DNA of 64,000 nt, from the NCBI GenBank assembly GCA_029582265.1, contig CM055828.1:28536618-28600617 (forward strand), read 5' to 3'. The notes below the pieces were generated by a model, which was given only the letters and a program-made list of their open reading frames with translations, ran no database searches and was not told the origin of the DNA. The position numbers and the translations under genes were made by a program. This stretch comes from Zoroaster sp. YZ-2022. Taxonomy: Eukaryota; Echinodermata; Asteroidea; Forcipulatida; Zoroasteridae. Positions within the stretch are counted from its first letter, which is position 1. The number at the start of each line of letters is the position of its first letter. Positions 1-10,528 of this stretch are shown one piece after another.

Positions 1-379
1 GTTTCATGCCAATGCATTCAGACTTGTGTTGCCAGCCAAACATCGCCATGACTCCAGTACATTAAAATCTCCAGTACATTAAAATCCAAATTGTTGTCAC
101 CAAAACAATCACAAAATCCTTTTAATATATATATATTTCCATGGTGCAGAAATACCACTTCACTTCTTAACTTTAATACACTGGTGACACTTTTGAGAAA
201 TGTTTTTATTTTCCCATCGTCCCCTATAAAACAGCAAACAGAAAACCAACACACCAAATACTAGCACTTATGCACGACATCATCAGCTGGGACAACAAAT
301 GCAGGGATACATGTTTGTCTTGAGACGTAACTTAGAAGAACATCCACTGGGGGTGGTGGAAAGAGTCACACTGAGTTAC
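1..379. other. non-coding, nothing recognised
   Basis: No exon, RNA gene or repeat could be recognised. If the minus-strand gene proposed at 380-3505 is real, this stretch is its next intron. Confidence 0.4.
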
Positions 380-460
380 TGGTAATCCATGCTATTATCA
401 GCTCCAGATATTCCCGTCTCCATGCTGTGCCCAGGCCAGACTGGAGGCGCTTCAAGATGT
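380..460 (-). CDS. candidate internal exon of unknown minus-strand gene
   Basis: Read on the minus strand, an acceptor ending in GGGTTTCAG is followed by 81 bases open in one frame and then a weak GTAACT donor. The peptide reads ILKRLQSGLGTAWRREYLEL and continues IIAWIT, with a protein-like composition rich in Leu, Arg and Trp. The exon starts in the phase left by the proposed first exon at 3370-3505 (one base of a codon carried over, giving His at the junction), which is the main reason to join the two. No family is recognised. The donor is poor and other exons could lie between, so both the exon and its boundaries are tentative. Confidence 0.35.
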
Positions 461-2130
461 CTGAAACCCAAAGCCAGGGACCATGAACTGACTTGCACTT
501 AAGACTGATTCCAAGCAACTCTCTGCTCACCAGCGTTTTTTAACAAGCTATCATCAGCCAAATGCAGCTATGAAAGGTATTCAATCCGGGAAGGGCTGTT
601 GACATATTCCATGTCAGAGCCAAAGGAACAGATGCCCGGGTTTCAGAACGAGAGTGATAGAGAAAAAAGATCTGTCCCAAAGGTGACTGCTGTATATGGT
701 AGGATAAACAAGGGCCCAGGGCTGAACATCAATAATTATGTCTGACTTCTTGTAATCAATGTCTGAGACCCTGAGCTCCAGGGAGATAGATCTGAAAGCT
801 AAGCTGTGGTTGAATCTGGCAATGAGTTATGAAAAAAATTGTTTTGGGGTGTGCCAGCTGTCAATCAAATAGATTGATCAATATTTGCCCAGAGGGGATT
901 TTTCATTAATCTATGCTTTTATGATAGACAGTTAATCATGACCCAGATTAATTACTAACATGTAATCATACCTGTATGAGTTCTTTAATTAAAATGTAAT
1001 CCTCATCATGACTGTGATTGTAAACCTTAAGTTGAACAAACAAGATATGTTCACAATGGTTCATCATATTCCTCAAAAGGGGGATAATCATTTTTTATTA
1101 AACAAACAATAACACAAAAAATAATAATTTAAGGGTAAGGTACAGCATTGGTAATACCAGATCCTGAAATATTTTTTCCCCTAAAAACTTACATGGTATA
1201 AAGCTAGTACAGAATTACAGATCAATCATCCTGAACAAATATTTTGTCTGAGGAGCTTTTCAGGTTAAAAAAAAAAGCATCGTTATGTCGAATTTCATCA
1301 ACAAATGCCATCAAAACATAACAGACCTCAATTTCTAAGGTTAGTTTTAATATTTGTTGAAAAAAAAAAAAATTGGAAAATATACCATTGATCAGCTTTG
1401 ATTCTGCTGTCTCACTTCGTGTGAATGAAGATAACAACAAACTGTGAAAGTTTCAGGAAAATTATGAAAACGATTTCAGAAATTTTAATCAGCAAACACA
1501 AACTTTGTATTCATTATTATGTGGAATTTAAGTACAGTTCGTCACCAAAATTCCGATGTGCATGATTGGGGGATATCATTTTACTCTTCTTAAAAATGAT
1601 TTATAAAATAGCAACCCAGATAATATGATTTCAAGGCTGCCCAAATATCTCACAATTTAAAATACAAAATAAAAAATTGCCAATGCAATGCCTGGACAAT
1701 AAAAAAAATTATACGATTGAGGATGCCTTATTATAGGAGAGCGCCCTCAATCTGTGTTTTTTTGTTACCCACCCAACTTTGGTAGAAAAAATTCTGTAAT
1801 CCAAGTAATTAAAAAAAAAATGGCCTAATGCTTTTTATGAATGCCAAAGGTTACAATGTCTTTAACAGCACTGATTGGTAAGTTAATACTAAGCCAAGAG
1901 GAATGGGTTGAAATTTAACCCAACTCAAACATGCCACAAGCATTACATCCATGGGTTGTAGTAAATACCTGGCTATTGTGTGTTCTACTACTTGTACACC
2001 GCTAAGCACAGTTCTGTAGCTTCTTGGGGATTGTTATGAAGAACTTACAAAACCTGAAAGATGTGCGATTTGAAGAATAACCCTCCTACTGTAGTTGAAC
2101 TTTTGTGACAAGTAGTTACATACCTGTATC
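461..2130. other. non-coding, probably intronic
   Basis: AT-rich sequence with short homopolymers and no recognisable coding exon or transposon. If the two exons at 380-460 and 3370-3505 belong together, this lies in their intron. Confidence 0.4.
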
Positions 2131-2133
2131 TAG

Positions 2134-2224
2134 TGGTCAAAACCAGTCAACTGACTGATATTTACTGTTGATCCAACTGTGCACACAGGAGCATTGTTGA
2201 CTGGTTTTGACTGTCATTTTGACC
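2134..2224. repeat. short inverted repeat (hairpin)
   Basis: GGTCAAAACCAGTCAAC at 2134 is matched by its reverse complement near 2196-2211, and the right side repeats a TTTTGACC end. It could be a tiny MITE or a simple hairpin; no target duplication was seen. Confidence 0.45.
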
Positions 2225-2735
2225 ACCATCAACAAATACAAAATAGTGCTTAAATTACCAGTCAAAAAGGGTTGATTCATTTTGACCTGTAAATGTACAT
2301 ATTGCACATTAGTTTTGACAGTGTTCATCTTTTAAATGCACTAGATTATAACATTGGCATGTAAATATAAATTGACTGATTTTGAGTTCGATCGTTGCAG
2401 TCACAAAAGGTTATAATATAACTCTGTACAAATTGGTATCAATTTATTTAAATACATATATATATTGCAATAACCAACATTTGTTATGGGGAAGGCCATT
2501 CAAGGTTTTTGTTTACAAGTCTCAGAAAGCCACAACTAAATCAGTAAAATGGAGTCCAGATTTTAAATTCAGTGCATGATTAATGGGGCTTATGGGCCAA
2601 TCAGCCTTGTGAGTCATTGTTGTGGAATGCAGTTTAATCCATCACTATTTTAGGATATACATTCTACTATTTGCTGATAAAATTATGAGCTACATGTAAA
2701 CAAATGATATAACAACTTAAATTTATAAAACTTGA

Positions 2736-2830
2736 GCAGGATTTGAACATGCGAACTACAGGCTTTCGTACAGGTATGCTCTACCAACTCCAAGGTCCCA
2801 GGTTCAAAACCCACTATAGTCAACTTTCCT
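2736..2830 (-). repeat. tRNA-like (SINE head or tRNA pseudogene)
   Basis: On the minus strand the sequence has an A-box-like GTTGGTAGAGC and a B-box-like GTTCAAATCC. The ends cannot pair as an acceptor stem, so a working tRNA is unlikely; a tRNA-derived repeat is the better reading. Confidence 0.4.
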
Positions 2831-3369
2831 TTACTCACTCTTAAAATGTATTTATATGTACTAATCAGTTTCCCTTGTGGCTTAAATGAAAGGTCTCCAA
2901 ATGTCTTGTACTAAGAAATGTCAAGCTGTTAAATGCAAATCATGAACAAGGAGCAAATTCAGCGGAATTTCTTTTTTTAAATAACGAGTTGGAGCAAACT
3001 TTACAAAAGAGAACTAGGTATGGATAAAACAGGGATTGAGGCTTTAATATAATACATCCAACTTCATATGAGGACCACAAGTCATGGAAGTAGTCTAGTA
3101 AATTGCAAAATATATTGCAGAGTTGTTAACTTAGGTTAGCTACTTGACTTGAATTCCAAAAAACAATGCCTTTAAAGCTTTGCATCAAAACTGTGTAGAT
3201 TGGGATATGTTCTCATTTTCATTCTCCTGCCCTGTTCCATAAATATTTTTATTTGATTTGGAGATAAATAAAATTGTGGAAAAAACATACATCAAGTAAC
3301 AGTTTTTGTGATAAGAAACTTAAAACAACAAACTTTGTAATTTTTAGTTAACTTTACCAAATTACTTAC

Positions 3370-3505
3370 GTTTGCGTGCAGTGAATGAACTGCCATTTCT
3401 GCCATTAGTTGAACTTGCATCATGGATGTAGCTGTACTCCAGTATACCGGAATTTGAGCTGAGATTGGAAGTATGGCGGTCACCTCTGCTTCTCCGAGAT
3501 GCCAT
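3370..3505 (-). CDS. first coding exon of an unknown gene
   Basis: The ATG at 3505 sits in a good initiation context (AAGATGG) and opens a 45-codon frame beginning MASRRSRGDRHTSNLSSNSG and ending SSFTARK. A consensus donor (C, then GTAAGT) ends the exon in phase 1; reading on would hit a stop two codons later, as expected at a real splice site. The peptide is basic and Ser/Asn-rich, looks disordered, and has no signal peptide or membrane segment. No family is recognised. The candidate exon at 380-460 continues it in frame; the rest would lie beyond the left edge. Start context, donor and open frame make a real gene more likely than chance, but no homology supports it. Confidence 0.5.
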
Positions 3506-3706
3506 CTTGGACTACATCGGTGCTTCAGCTAGATTTAAAGATTTAAACAAAAATAATTACAGATTATAAGTTTTAAACACCAAATATGACTTATGTTTGT
3601 ATGGTGTCTTGAACTCAAGTAGAAACCAAACCTGAGAAAATAATTTTCTGAAAAAGTTATAAAATTATTAGGAAGTAATTATTAATTTAATATCATCTCA
3701 AAGATC

Positions 3707-3975
3707 CTTTTTTTTTGTGGTATGAAATGATGTCCAATTGTAGCCAAAATCGCTTAATGAATTGGAATCTGCCGTGCTGTGTTTTAAATTACTTTTTTGC
3801 CTGATTTGTGAGGCCTCTCTTAGCCACCATACTTTGTGTATGGGAAATTTGGATGGGTTCCAATAACATACATGTAGGCCTATCACGTATTTCACTGGTT
3901 GGCAAAAAATGCATTATCACTGCACCGATTTTGAAGACGACCTGTGACCAGAAACCAGAGACTTTTGTTTTTGAC
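3707..3975. repeat. dispersed repeat, family shared with 41848-42092
   Basis: Shares diverged blocks in the same order with 41848-42092: a CAATTG-AGCCAAAAT block, TACTTTGTGTA, CACGTATTTCACTGGTTGGC and GACCAGAAACC. Superfamily unknown; no clear terminal repeats. Confidence 0.6.
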
Positions 3976-5850
3976 CTGAAGAGAAAAGATTGAAAATGCA
4001 TTCAGATTTGTTTGTAAAGCATTCTGATGTAGAAGCAGATCACAGCCCATGATCCATTTCAGACTGAATTTGGAAATGACAACATGTCAGATGGAATAAC
4101 TTCTTAGTACACGTATGTTTTTTTTTACCATTACCATCATACAACCAAGTAAGCTTTTTACTTCAAAAATAACATGTTTAGACTTTTGTTTTGGGGTTAT
4201 TACCAATTGTGTACACTCCCTTTAAAATAAAGTAAGCTTAGTGGACTTTGTTCTTCAATTAAATCAAAGCATCTATTTCAGTGGATGGTTAAAGACTGAC
4301 TTAGTTTAGTTGAACAATATGTATAATAAACACACGAGTCAACATATTTGCAATTCCAACAGCCACACCCTGCAATGACCCAGTCTGAGTGTACTGAATG
4401 ATGATTGTAAAACCCAGATAACACTACCCACTCACTCAGAGAGCACAGGCCTACACGATGCTGTAACTGCCATTCTACTGTACTATATCACAGTTGCACG
4501 GTAAGAGCAAGGGTTGGTTGAACAGACCAGCCTTTAACAATAGCTTGCTTGTACCTCAATGGCATATCTGTTCACTGAACCACAAAGCTCAATGTAGGAG
4601 CTGAGGGCCTACACAATGAACAGCTTCAGGTAACTGACACTCAATGCACAGTGTATGAGAAGTTAGTGGGGGGATTAAGGTCAGCCAATTTTAACAGGAA
4701 ATTTGCAACTGGATATTTATAACCATTAACTTTAGAAATACTGTACTGTAAAATGAAAAACAATCAGGTTTAGCAGGTAATGTGCTGATTTGAAAGCATA
4801 GTACCTATATGCAAATTTCCATAGTATGTATGTACAGCTTTAACTTTCACAGGTTGGTTTCTGAACATATGTATGTAGTATACATACATAAATACATCTC
4901 CTGATTCTTACCAAGTACAGTATAATTACCAGAGAGATTTCTCTTTTAGTCTTGCTTGTTGCCAAAATCTACATGTACGTGATCTAAGGAGCTTTTCCAT
5001 AAATTAATTTCACAAATCATACATCATTATATAGATAGAATGGAACACAAACAACAACGTTCAACGGGATTTTGATTACATCAAATAAACTTTATCTCAA
5101 CTTCTACACAGTGTATACAATTGTTTACTTCAAAACATTTCCTTCATCTGAAGTCAATGTCAACAGGGAAAACAACCTAACTTGATTGAATTAAAACTCA
5201 ACAATATATAACGTGTGTACCTATCTTGTGGAAATAGAATAAATTACTTATGACAGAGTTGGCAAATTATTGGAGATCATACACAAAAACATTATGATCA
5301 AATGTTATAAATGTGTTTGCCAGGCCTGAAATCTGGACTAATTTTCAGTATTGTTGTCAACAGTCACATGAATTAGGAGATTTTTTGTTCTTTACACTTT
5401 CAGACAACTTTGCTCAGTACTCTCTGGAAAATCCAGAGGACAAAAGGTGACTTTGTGAAAAAATTCTGAGAAATCCCCCAAGGCCTACAAGACCTGTTTT
5501 AGTAATTTAAAATTTAGTTTAAGTGGAATGGCTTATCCCGTGTTGATATTACCTTACCGACACGCTCATCTGCTGAACAACCTTAAATTTTTCTGTCTGA
5601 CGCAGACATGAAACATTCAATAATATCTTTCTGTATTCAAGTCCTCAAACCTTGAGTCTGAGTCAAAGTCCTCAGAGTTAAGTTTGAGTCTGAGTTTTGA
5701 GTCAGAAAGCTCAAGTCCAAATCATAAATAACAAAGGTCAAGTCACAGTCACGAGTCCTTTAAAAATTACACTTTTATATCAAGAATACAAAAAATTGAT
5801 TCAAACATCCAATATTCTTTATTTACAGCAATTTTGCCATCATTCTATTC
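3976..5850. other. non-coding, upstream of the 3370-3505 exon
   Basis: No exon or well-defined transposon found. A degenerate GAGTC-rich stretch lies at about 5640-5760. Part of this may be promoter or 5' UTR of the minus-strand gene starting at 3505. Confidence 0.4.
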
Positions 5851-5852
5851 AA

Positions 5853-6016
5853 CAGGGCATGGAATCGGAGTGCTAGTTTTAGATTAACTCAGTGATTGCA
5901 AAAATGTATTATCCCACATGATAAGGTCATATTACTGTTCGTGCTGCATAAATGAGCCAGTAATTTCATTCACTGTGTCATCTTAAACTATGACATCAAT
6001 TCCATGCCCTGTTGAT
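5853..6016. repeat. TTAA-MITE family copy, ends lost
   Basis: Contains the inner arms CAGGGCATGGAATC and GATTCCATGCCCTG-type ends typical of the family seen complete at 39229-39429 and 55919-56142, with the central GCTGCATAAATGAGCCAG block. The outermost TTAAAGGGACA ends are missing or diverged. Confidence 0.6.
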
Positions 6017-6044
6017 ATGCCTAGAGCTGATCTAGCCCCATTCT

Positions 6045-6815
6045 AGAGCCAAAATACTGGACTCCCTCCGTGTCCTTGGCCCTGTTCCCATGGAGTGCCA
6101 CGGTCGAGCGGTTTAGTGCATCGGATTTGTGTTCTGATGGCTGAGTCGTCAGAATGTGGGTTCGAATCCCAACCGTGACCATGGTGCTTGTGTCCTTGAG
6201 CAAAACACTTTACCATAATTGCTTCTCTCCACCCAGGGGTAAATGGGTACCTGTGAGGGCAGAGTTGGTTGTTGTGTTTAATTAGCCCTATATGCGCTGT
6301 AATGGCAGCAATTGAGCTGTATACTCCCCAGGGAGCTGAGATGGTTTCAGGAATGATTTATGAGCCTGATTGAGCAAGGGTAATAATATAATGCGCCTTG
6401 AGCACCAGTTTGGTGGATACGTGCGCTATATAAGTCCACATTATTATATTATTATTATGTACAAAAACATGGTGATTTTTTCAACTTTTGACCTGCTAAT
6501 TATTACAGTCAAATATTTTGTGATTAGGTAAAGCTTTTGGACACTTTTGGCATAAAGACAGGTAATTTTTGTGAAATATAAATTTTATTAATTTTTGTTA
6601 CATTTCAAAATTCAAAAATATTTCATGAAAGTGAGTTATCCCAGAATAATGGATTTTATGCCAAAAGTGTCTGCTTGGGCAAGGTTACCTAATCACTACA
6701 TGCATAGGTTGCAATAATTAGCAGATCAAAAGTTGAAAAAAAACATCCCTTTTTGTACATGTGGGGTAAGGTCCAAGGATACGGAGGGAATCCAGTGTAC
6801 TGGCCCAAGCATAGC
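6045..6815. mobile_element. fold-back DNA element interrupted by a SINE
   Basis: Two arms are inverted copies. TACTGGACTCCCTCCGTGTC at the left matches the reverse complement of the right end, and an inner arm (TTTTTGTACA, CAACTTTTGA, TAATTATT, AAAGTGTC blocks) matches 6650-6760. The loop is about 6557-6650. A SINE (6092-6458) sits inside the left arm and was inserted later. No convincing target duplication was seen, so the superfamily is open. Confidence 0.7.
6092..6458 (+). mobile_element. tRNA-derived SINE (class II tRNA head, ATT tail)
   Basis: The head carries GGTCGAGCGGTTTAGTG (A box) and GGGTTCGAATCCC (B box) with a long variable arm, as in Ser/Leu tRNAs. The body includes GTGTCCTTGAGCAAAACACT and AATGGGTACC, and the 3' end is GCGCTATATAAGTCC followed by an ATT-rich tail. 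The same family occurs on the minus strand at 16262-16618, 24882-26192 and 38854-39197. Confidence 0.85.
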
Positions 6816-7307
6816 TCTCATGATATTGTCCCTCCTAATTTAATGATAATGTCCACTTTCTGCATTGTTTCAAACTTCAAATGTACTTAAAACCCATCAT
6901 ACAAAGTGTGAAATGAGGAAATTTATCACCATGTCATCATTCATTCGCTGGCCAACACCTTAAAGGACCATTGTGCTCTATCATGAATGAGATTGTTGTG
7001 AGGTCATTTTCTGACCAATCATTGGCTTGGGCCAATCAAGCGATTTCTCACATGCAGTTAAGTATAATTTTACTAGCCATAACATTAGTTTGGGGGAATT
7101 TTGTTTTTTTTTAAAAGGAAGATTTTCTCCGACATCATAATTTCGGAGTACCTATAGAATGCAGGGCCAAATTTTCAACACCCGTTTCCCTTTTTCTGAA
7201 TTCGTCCTAGGAACTGCAGTTGTATACTTTTAAGTCAGATTACGTAAATTTATAAGAAGTAACCTTTGGTGTGGCCCTGCATTCTATAGTTGTACCATAA
7301 TTTCTTC
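6816..7307. other. non-coding
   Basis: No gene or named repeat recognised. Confidence 0.4.
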
Positions 7308-7316
7308 TAATGATGA

Positions 7317-8105
7317 GGCAGTGGATATTTTACCGGCGACGGTAAATTGATCCGAAACGATATTTTACCAGTGGTCTTCTCTGATTGGTCAGTACTGTTG
7401 ACGTCATCCGCTACTGAGCTTTGCGTGCTTCACATTCGATCGCGTTGGGATTCCTCGATGCTCTATGCCGCGCCAGCAAGTGCAGCGTTGCGACGCCGTA
7501 CGAAGATAAAACAGCGTACACAAGTACAGTTACTGAGTTAGCCGAGGTAGGACTCCTCCGTTATGTACAATGTACAAGCATGGAGCTATGGTACAAGTAT
7601 GGAGGAGTCCAAAATTGGCTACATTTACATGGCCATATTTTCATGATTGTGTAGCATGGAATATATACAAACATTCAATGTGATGATTGGAGGAGCATCC
7701 AGATATGCAGAGATTTTCCCATGGGTAAAAAAAAAAAAAAAACACTACAAAACAAAAAAAAGAAAAAAAAACCAGCAAGAACGTGCTGTGGTGGGCCGAT
7801 TAACCGGCTGAAATGATCTCGTGTGGACAAATTACCGGTACACACCCGGGCGGCACACATTACGTGAATATTACACTCAGCTGCATGATGAGTCGACATT
7901 TTTTCCGAGTAGCACGCGATCATCGTACGTCGTATACAACAAACATGCACGCGATCGAATGCGAAGCACGCAAAGCTCAGTAGCGGATGACGTCAACAGT
8001 ACTGACTAATCAGAGAAGACCACCGGTAAATTAGCGTTTCGGTTCAATCATGGAGTTCCTTCCTCCATGGTTCAATTTACCGTCGCCGGTAAAATATCCA
8101 CTGCC
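7317..8105. mobile_element. 789-bp non-autonomous DNA transposon with long TIRs
   Basis: Begins GGCAGTGGATATTTTACCGG and ends with its reverse complement. Inverted homology extends about 130-160 bp inward through a TGACGTCATCCGCTACTGAG block. Flanks are TAATGATGA (7308-7316) and TAATGATTA (8106-8114), a 9-bp direct repeat with one mismatch (8 bp would suit hAT). A second, smaller inverted repeat (GGAGGAGTCC type) lies inside at about 7545-7612. No transposase frame. Confidence 0.8.
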
Positions 8106-8114
8106 TAATGATTA

Positions 8115-9999
8115 TATGGAAAGAATGTCAAATCCATCACTGTTCTCGCACACTGTGACAATATAACTAAGTTTCATGCAAAATATGACAGAGGACAAAC
8201 TAAAGGAGAGGAAAATGTAGTCAAGTGAGGTTTGGAAACAATTATTGTTGGAGATTTTGTGCAATGAATTTGTGCACATCTTTTGAGATGTTGGCCATTT
8301 TGTTGTCTGCCAAGCATACTTTGTGCACAAGTGGCAGTTGGATTCGACATTCTTTCCGATTATATACATAACTCAAGATGTGAAATTTCCAATTTATTCT
8401 TGATTTCAATGGAGCTGGTTTGCACGATTAACGTTACAACATTGTTAAAATGCATGCAACATATCCTGTACAAATGCAATGCAAAAAACAACTGTTACCA
8501 GACCGAATAACTGACAGCATTTTCATCTGAAAATGTATACAAACAAAACATGTCATTCATCAAATGTATCATACCTTTTCACAAAAATCCTCTGGACAGC
8601 TTTTGCAATAAAACACACAACCTACATTGTCTCCTGTTGCCACTTGAAACGATGGTAAAAACTAGAAGTTCCGTTTCGTCAACTGTTCGAAATTCTTCAA
8701 AACCATTGATGCTGGACTAGACTTTGGTCGCATTGGTTATTACAACATTGAAATTTACAACTCCGGAATATCAACATATTGTTCTTCATTAGCTTTATCT
8801 AGTTGTGATATATTACAAATAGCATCATGGAAATAAACAGAAAATGATTGTTTTATAAGAAATAATAGCTTACTTTAAATTCTGTAGTTGGATTTTCTTT
8901 GAAATTTATCTGATGTTTGTGCTAATTGGTTTTCCGGAGGGGAAACAGTATTTCTACCAACAGCCACGAAGCCACTTCTCTCAACAGGTGTTTACGGCAC
9001 TAGCCTCAAGAGGTCGCTCTTCTAGTTTCATAATAATATTGTGCTGGTATAAAGTCACCATGAAGTCACACCCAATAATTCTCTACATCCACGGACTAGT
9101 ACACAAGATGTAAAGAAAAAAAGGAATCAATCACATTCACAATTCAGCTCGACAGCAAAATTGGACCACTTCTGTACGGGTTAATTTGTTCATATTTATA
9201 TAGTCATCATTTTGGGGTACATATTCACAAATCTTCAATATTGCATATTACTCTCATGAGAACCCGTTTCATTTAACAGACTATACTGAGGGCATATAAG
9301 CGGAGGATCGGCGCATTGAATTGATTCAGTGGATTGTTATCAATAGCGCTCTCTGTAGATGGCTTGGTAATAATAATAATAATAACTATTATAATACACC
9401 AATCAAGATTCGGCCATAGTCCACTCCCACCCTTAGCAACACAGGAAATCTCTGTCAAGCACAAGAAGTTTGTGACAAACATTGTCATAATATTGTCATG
9501 GAAAGGTGTGACCCTATTGGTTAATCAGAACTGTTTGAAAGTGATTGACAGCAAGCTAGGCAGGATAGGAGTAAGCCAGACCGGCGATCGGACGACTCAA
9601 GAAATTGCATATGGAAAAAGATTGCAATGAAGACTATTTTGCCTTGGAAAAGTTTTTTATTTATTTAAAAACAAATTTAACAGAATTTCCTGCTCTCCGT
9701 CAGCCGGCCAGATATAAGAGAAACCCTCAAAATGTCTAGTATGGGTGGACGGTATTTGTGGGTTGAGTAGAATCGGTCTTTGGCGGCAACCCGCTGCAAC
9801 TAGACCACGATAACGTTCTAGCTGTAGGTTCATTGTCAGTTGAACCAAAATTAAAAAGGTAGACCAGAATTCCTAAATAATGTTAAAGCTCAAGACTAAC
9901 ACTATGATGATCACACATGTTCATGCTTTTTCATGACGTTTATTTCTTTACATCGTACAATTAAAGGAATATAATGACATGACAGACAAACAAAAATGC
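8115..9999. other. non-coding
   Basis: No supported exon, RNA gene or transposon end. Contains a short AAT run near 9368. The longest chance frames show no family signature. Confidence 0.4.
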
Positions 10000-10007
10000 A
10001 TGAGGAA

Positions 10008-10165
10008 CAGTGGCGTGCACCACTTTTTCTAGGGGAGCACGGTCAATACTTGAACATTTTGTATCATGCAGCCTCAAATTGGGACCTATTTTTCTAAATT
10101 CTCAATGGGGGAACAGACTTCGGCGTGGGGGGGGGGGGCACGTGCCCCCTATAGTTACGCCACTG
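10008..10165. mobile_element. hAT MITE, 158 bp
   Basis: Ends are CAGTGGCGTGCAC and GTTACGCCACTG. It is flanked by a perfect 8-bp target duplication ATGAGGAA (10000-10007 and 10166-10173), diagnostic of hAT-type insertion. A long G run and CACGTGCCCCC lie inside. Too short to code for a transposase. Confidence 0.9.
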
Positions 10166-10482
10166 ATGAGGAAATTACATTTACTTAAGCAAACATCTTG
10201 GAGGCATTGTTATACACGAGTATGCAATGAGTAAGTGTTTGCGAATAAATATTGGAAGAGTTCGTGATGTCTTTATAGGGTGTAATTTTGAATACAGCTG
10301 CGCCCGGTTGTTATAACAAAATACACTTAGGCCTAAACAAATAAAACATTGAAACGTTTACAATAACAAAATCACTTTAATACTTTGTACAACTTTGTCA
10401 CTATTTAACCGTGATTGGTGGCGTGCACCCTTAAATCAAACGAATGTTACCTCATTAGAATGTTTTATTTATTAAAAACTAT

Positions 10483-10488
10483 TTTATT
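10483..10488 (-). terminator. polyadenylation signal of PON copy A
   Basis: AATAAA on the minus strand, about 41 bases past the stop codon of the copy A last exon. The equivalent 3' flanks of copies B and C lack this T-rich stretch. Confidence 0.5.
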
Positions 10489-10528
10489 TTTACAATGAGT
10501 GCGACCACTTTTCATCAGGGAAACTGGT

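Noticed and set aside
6092..6182. Functional tRNA-Ser/Leu gene
   Set aside because: A and B boxes are good, but it is joined to a SINE body and repeated elsewhere with the same body.
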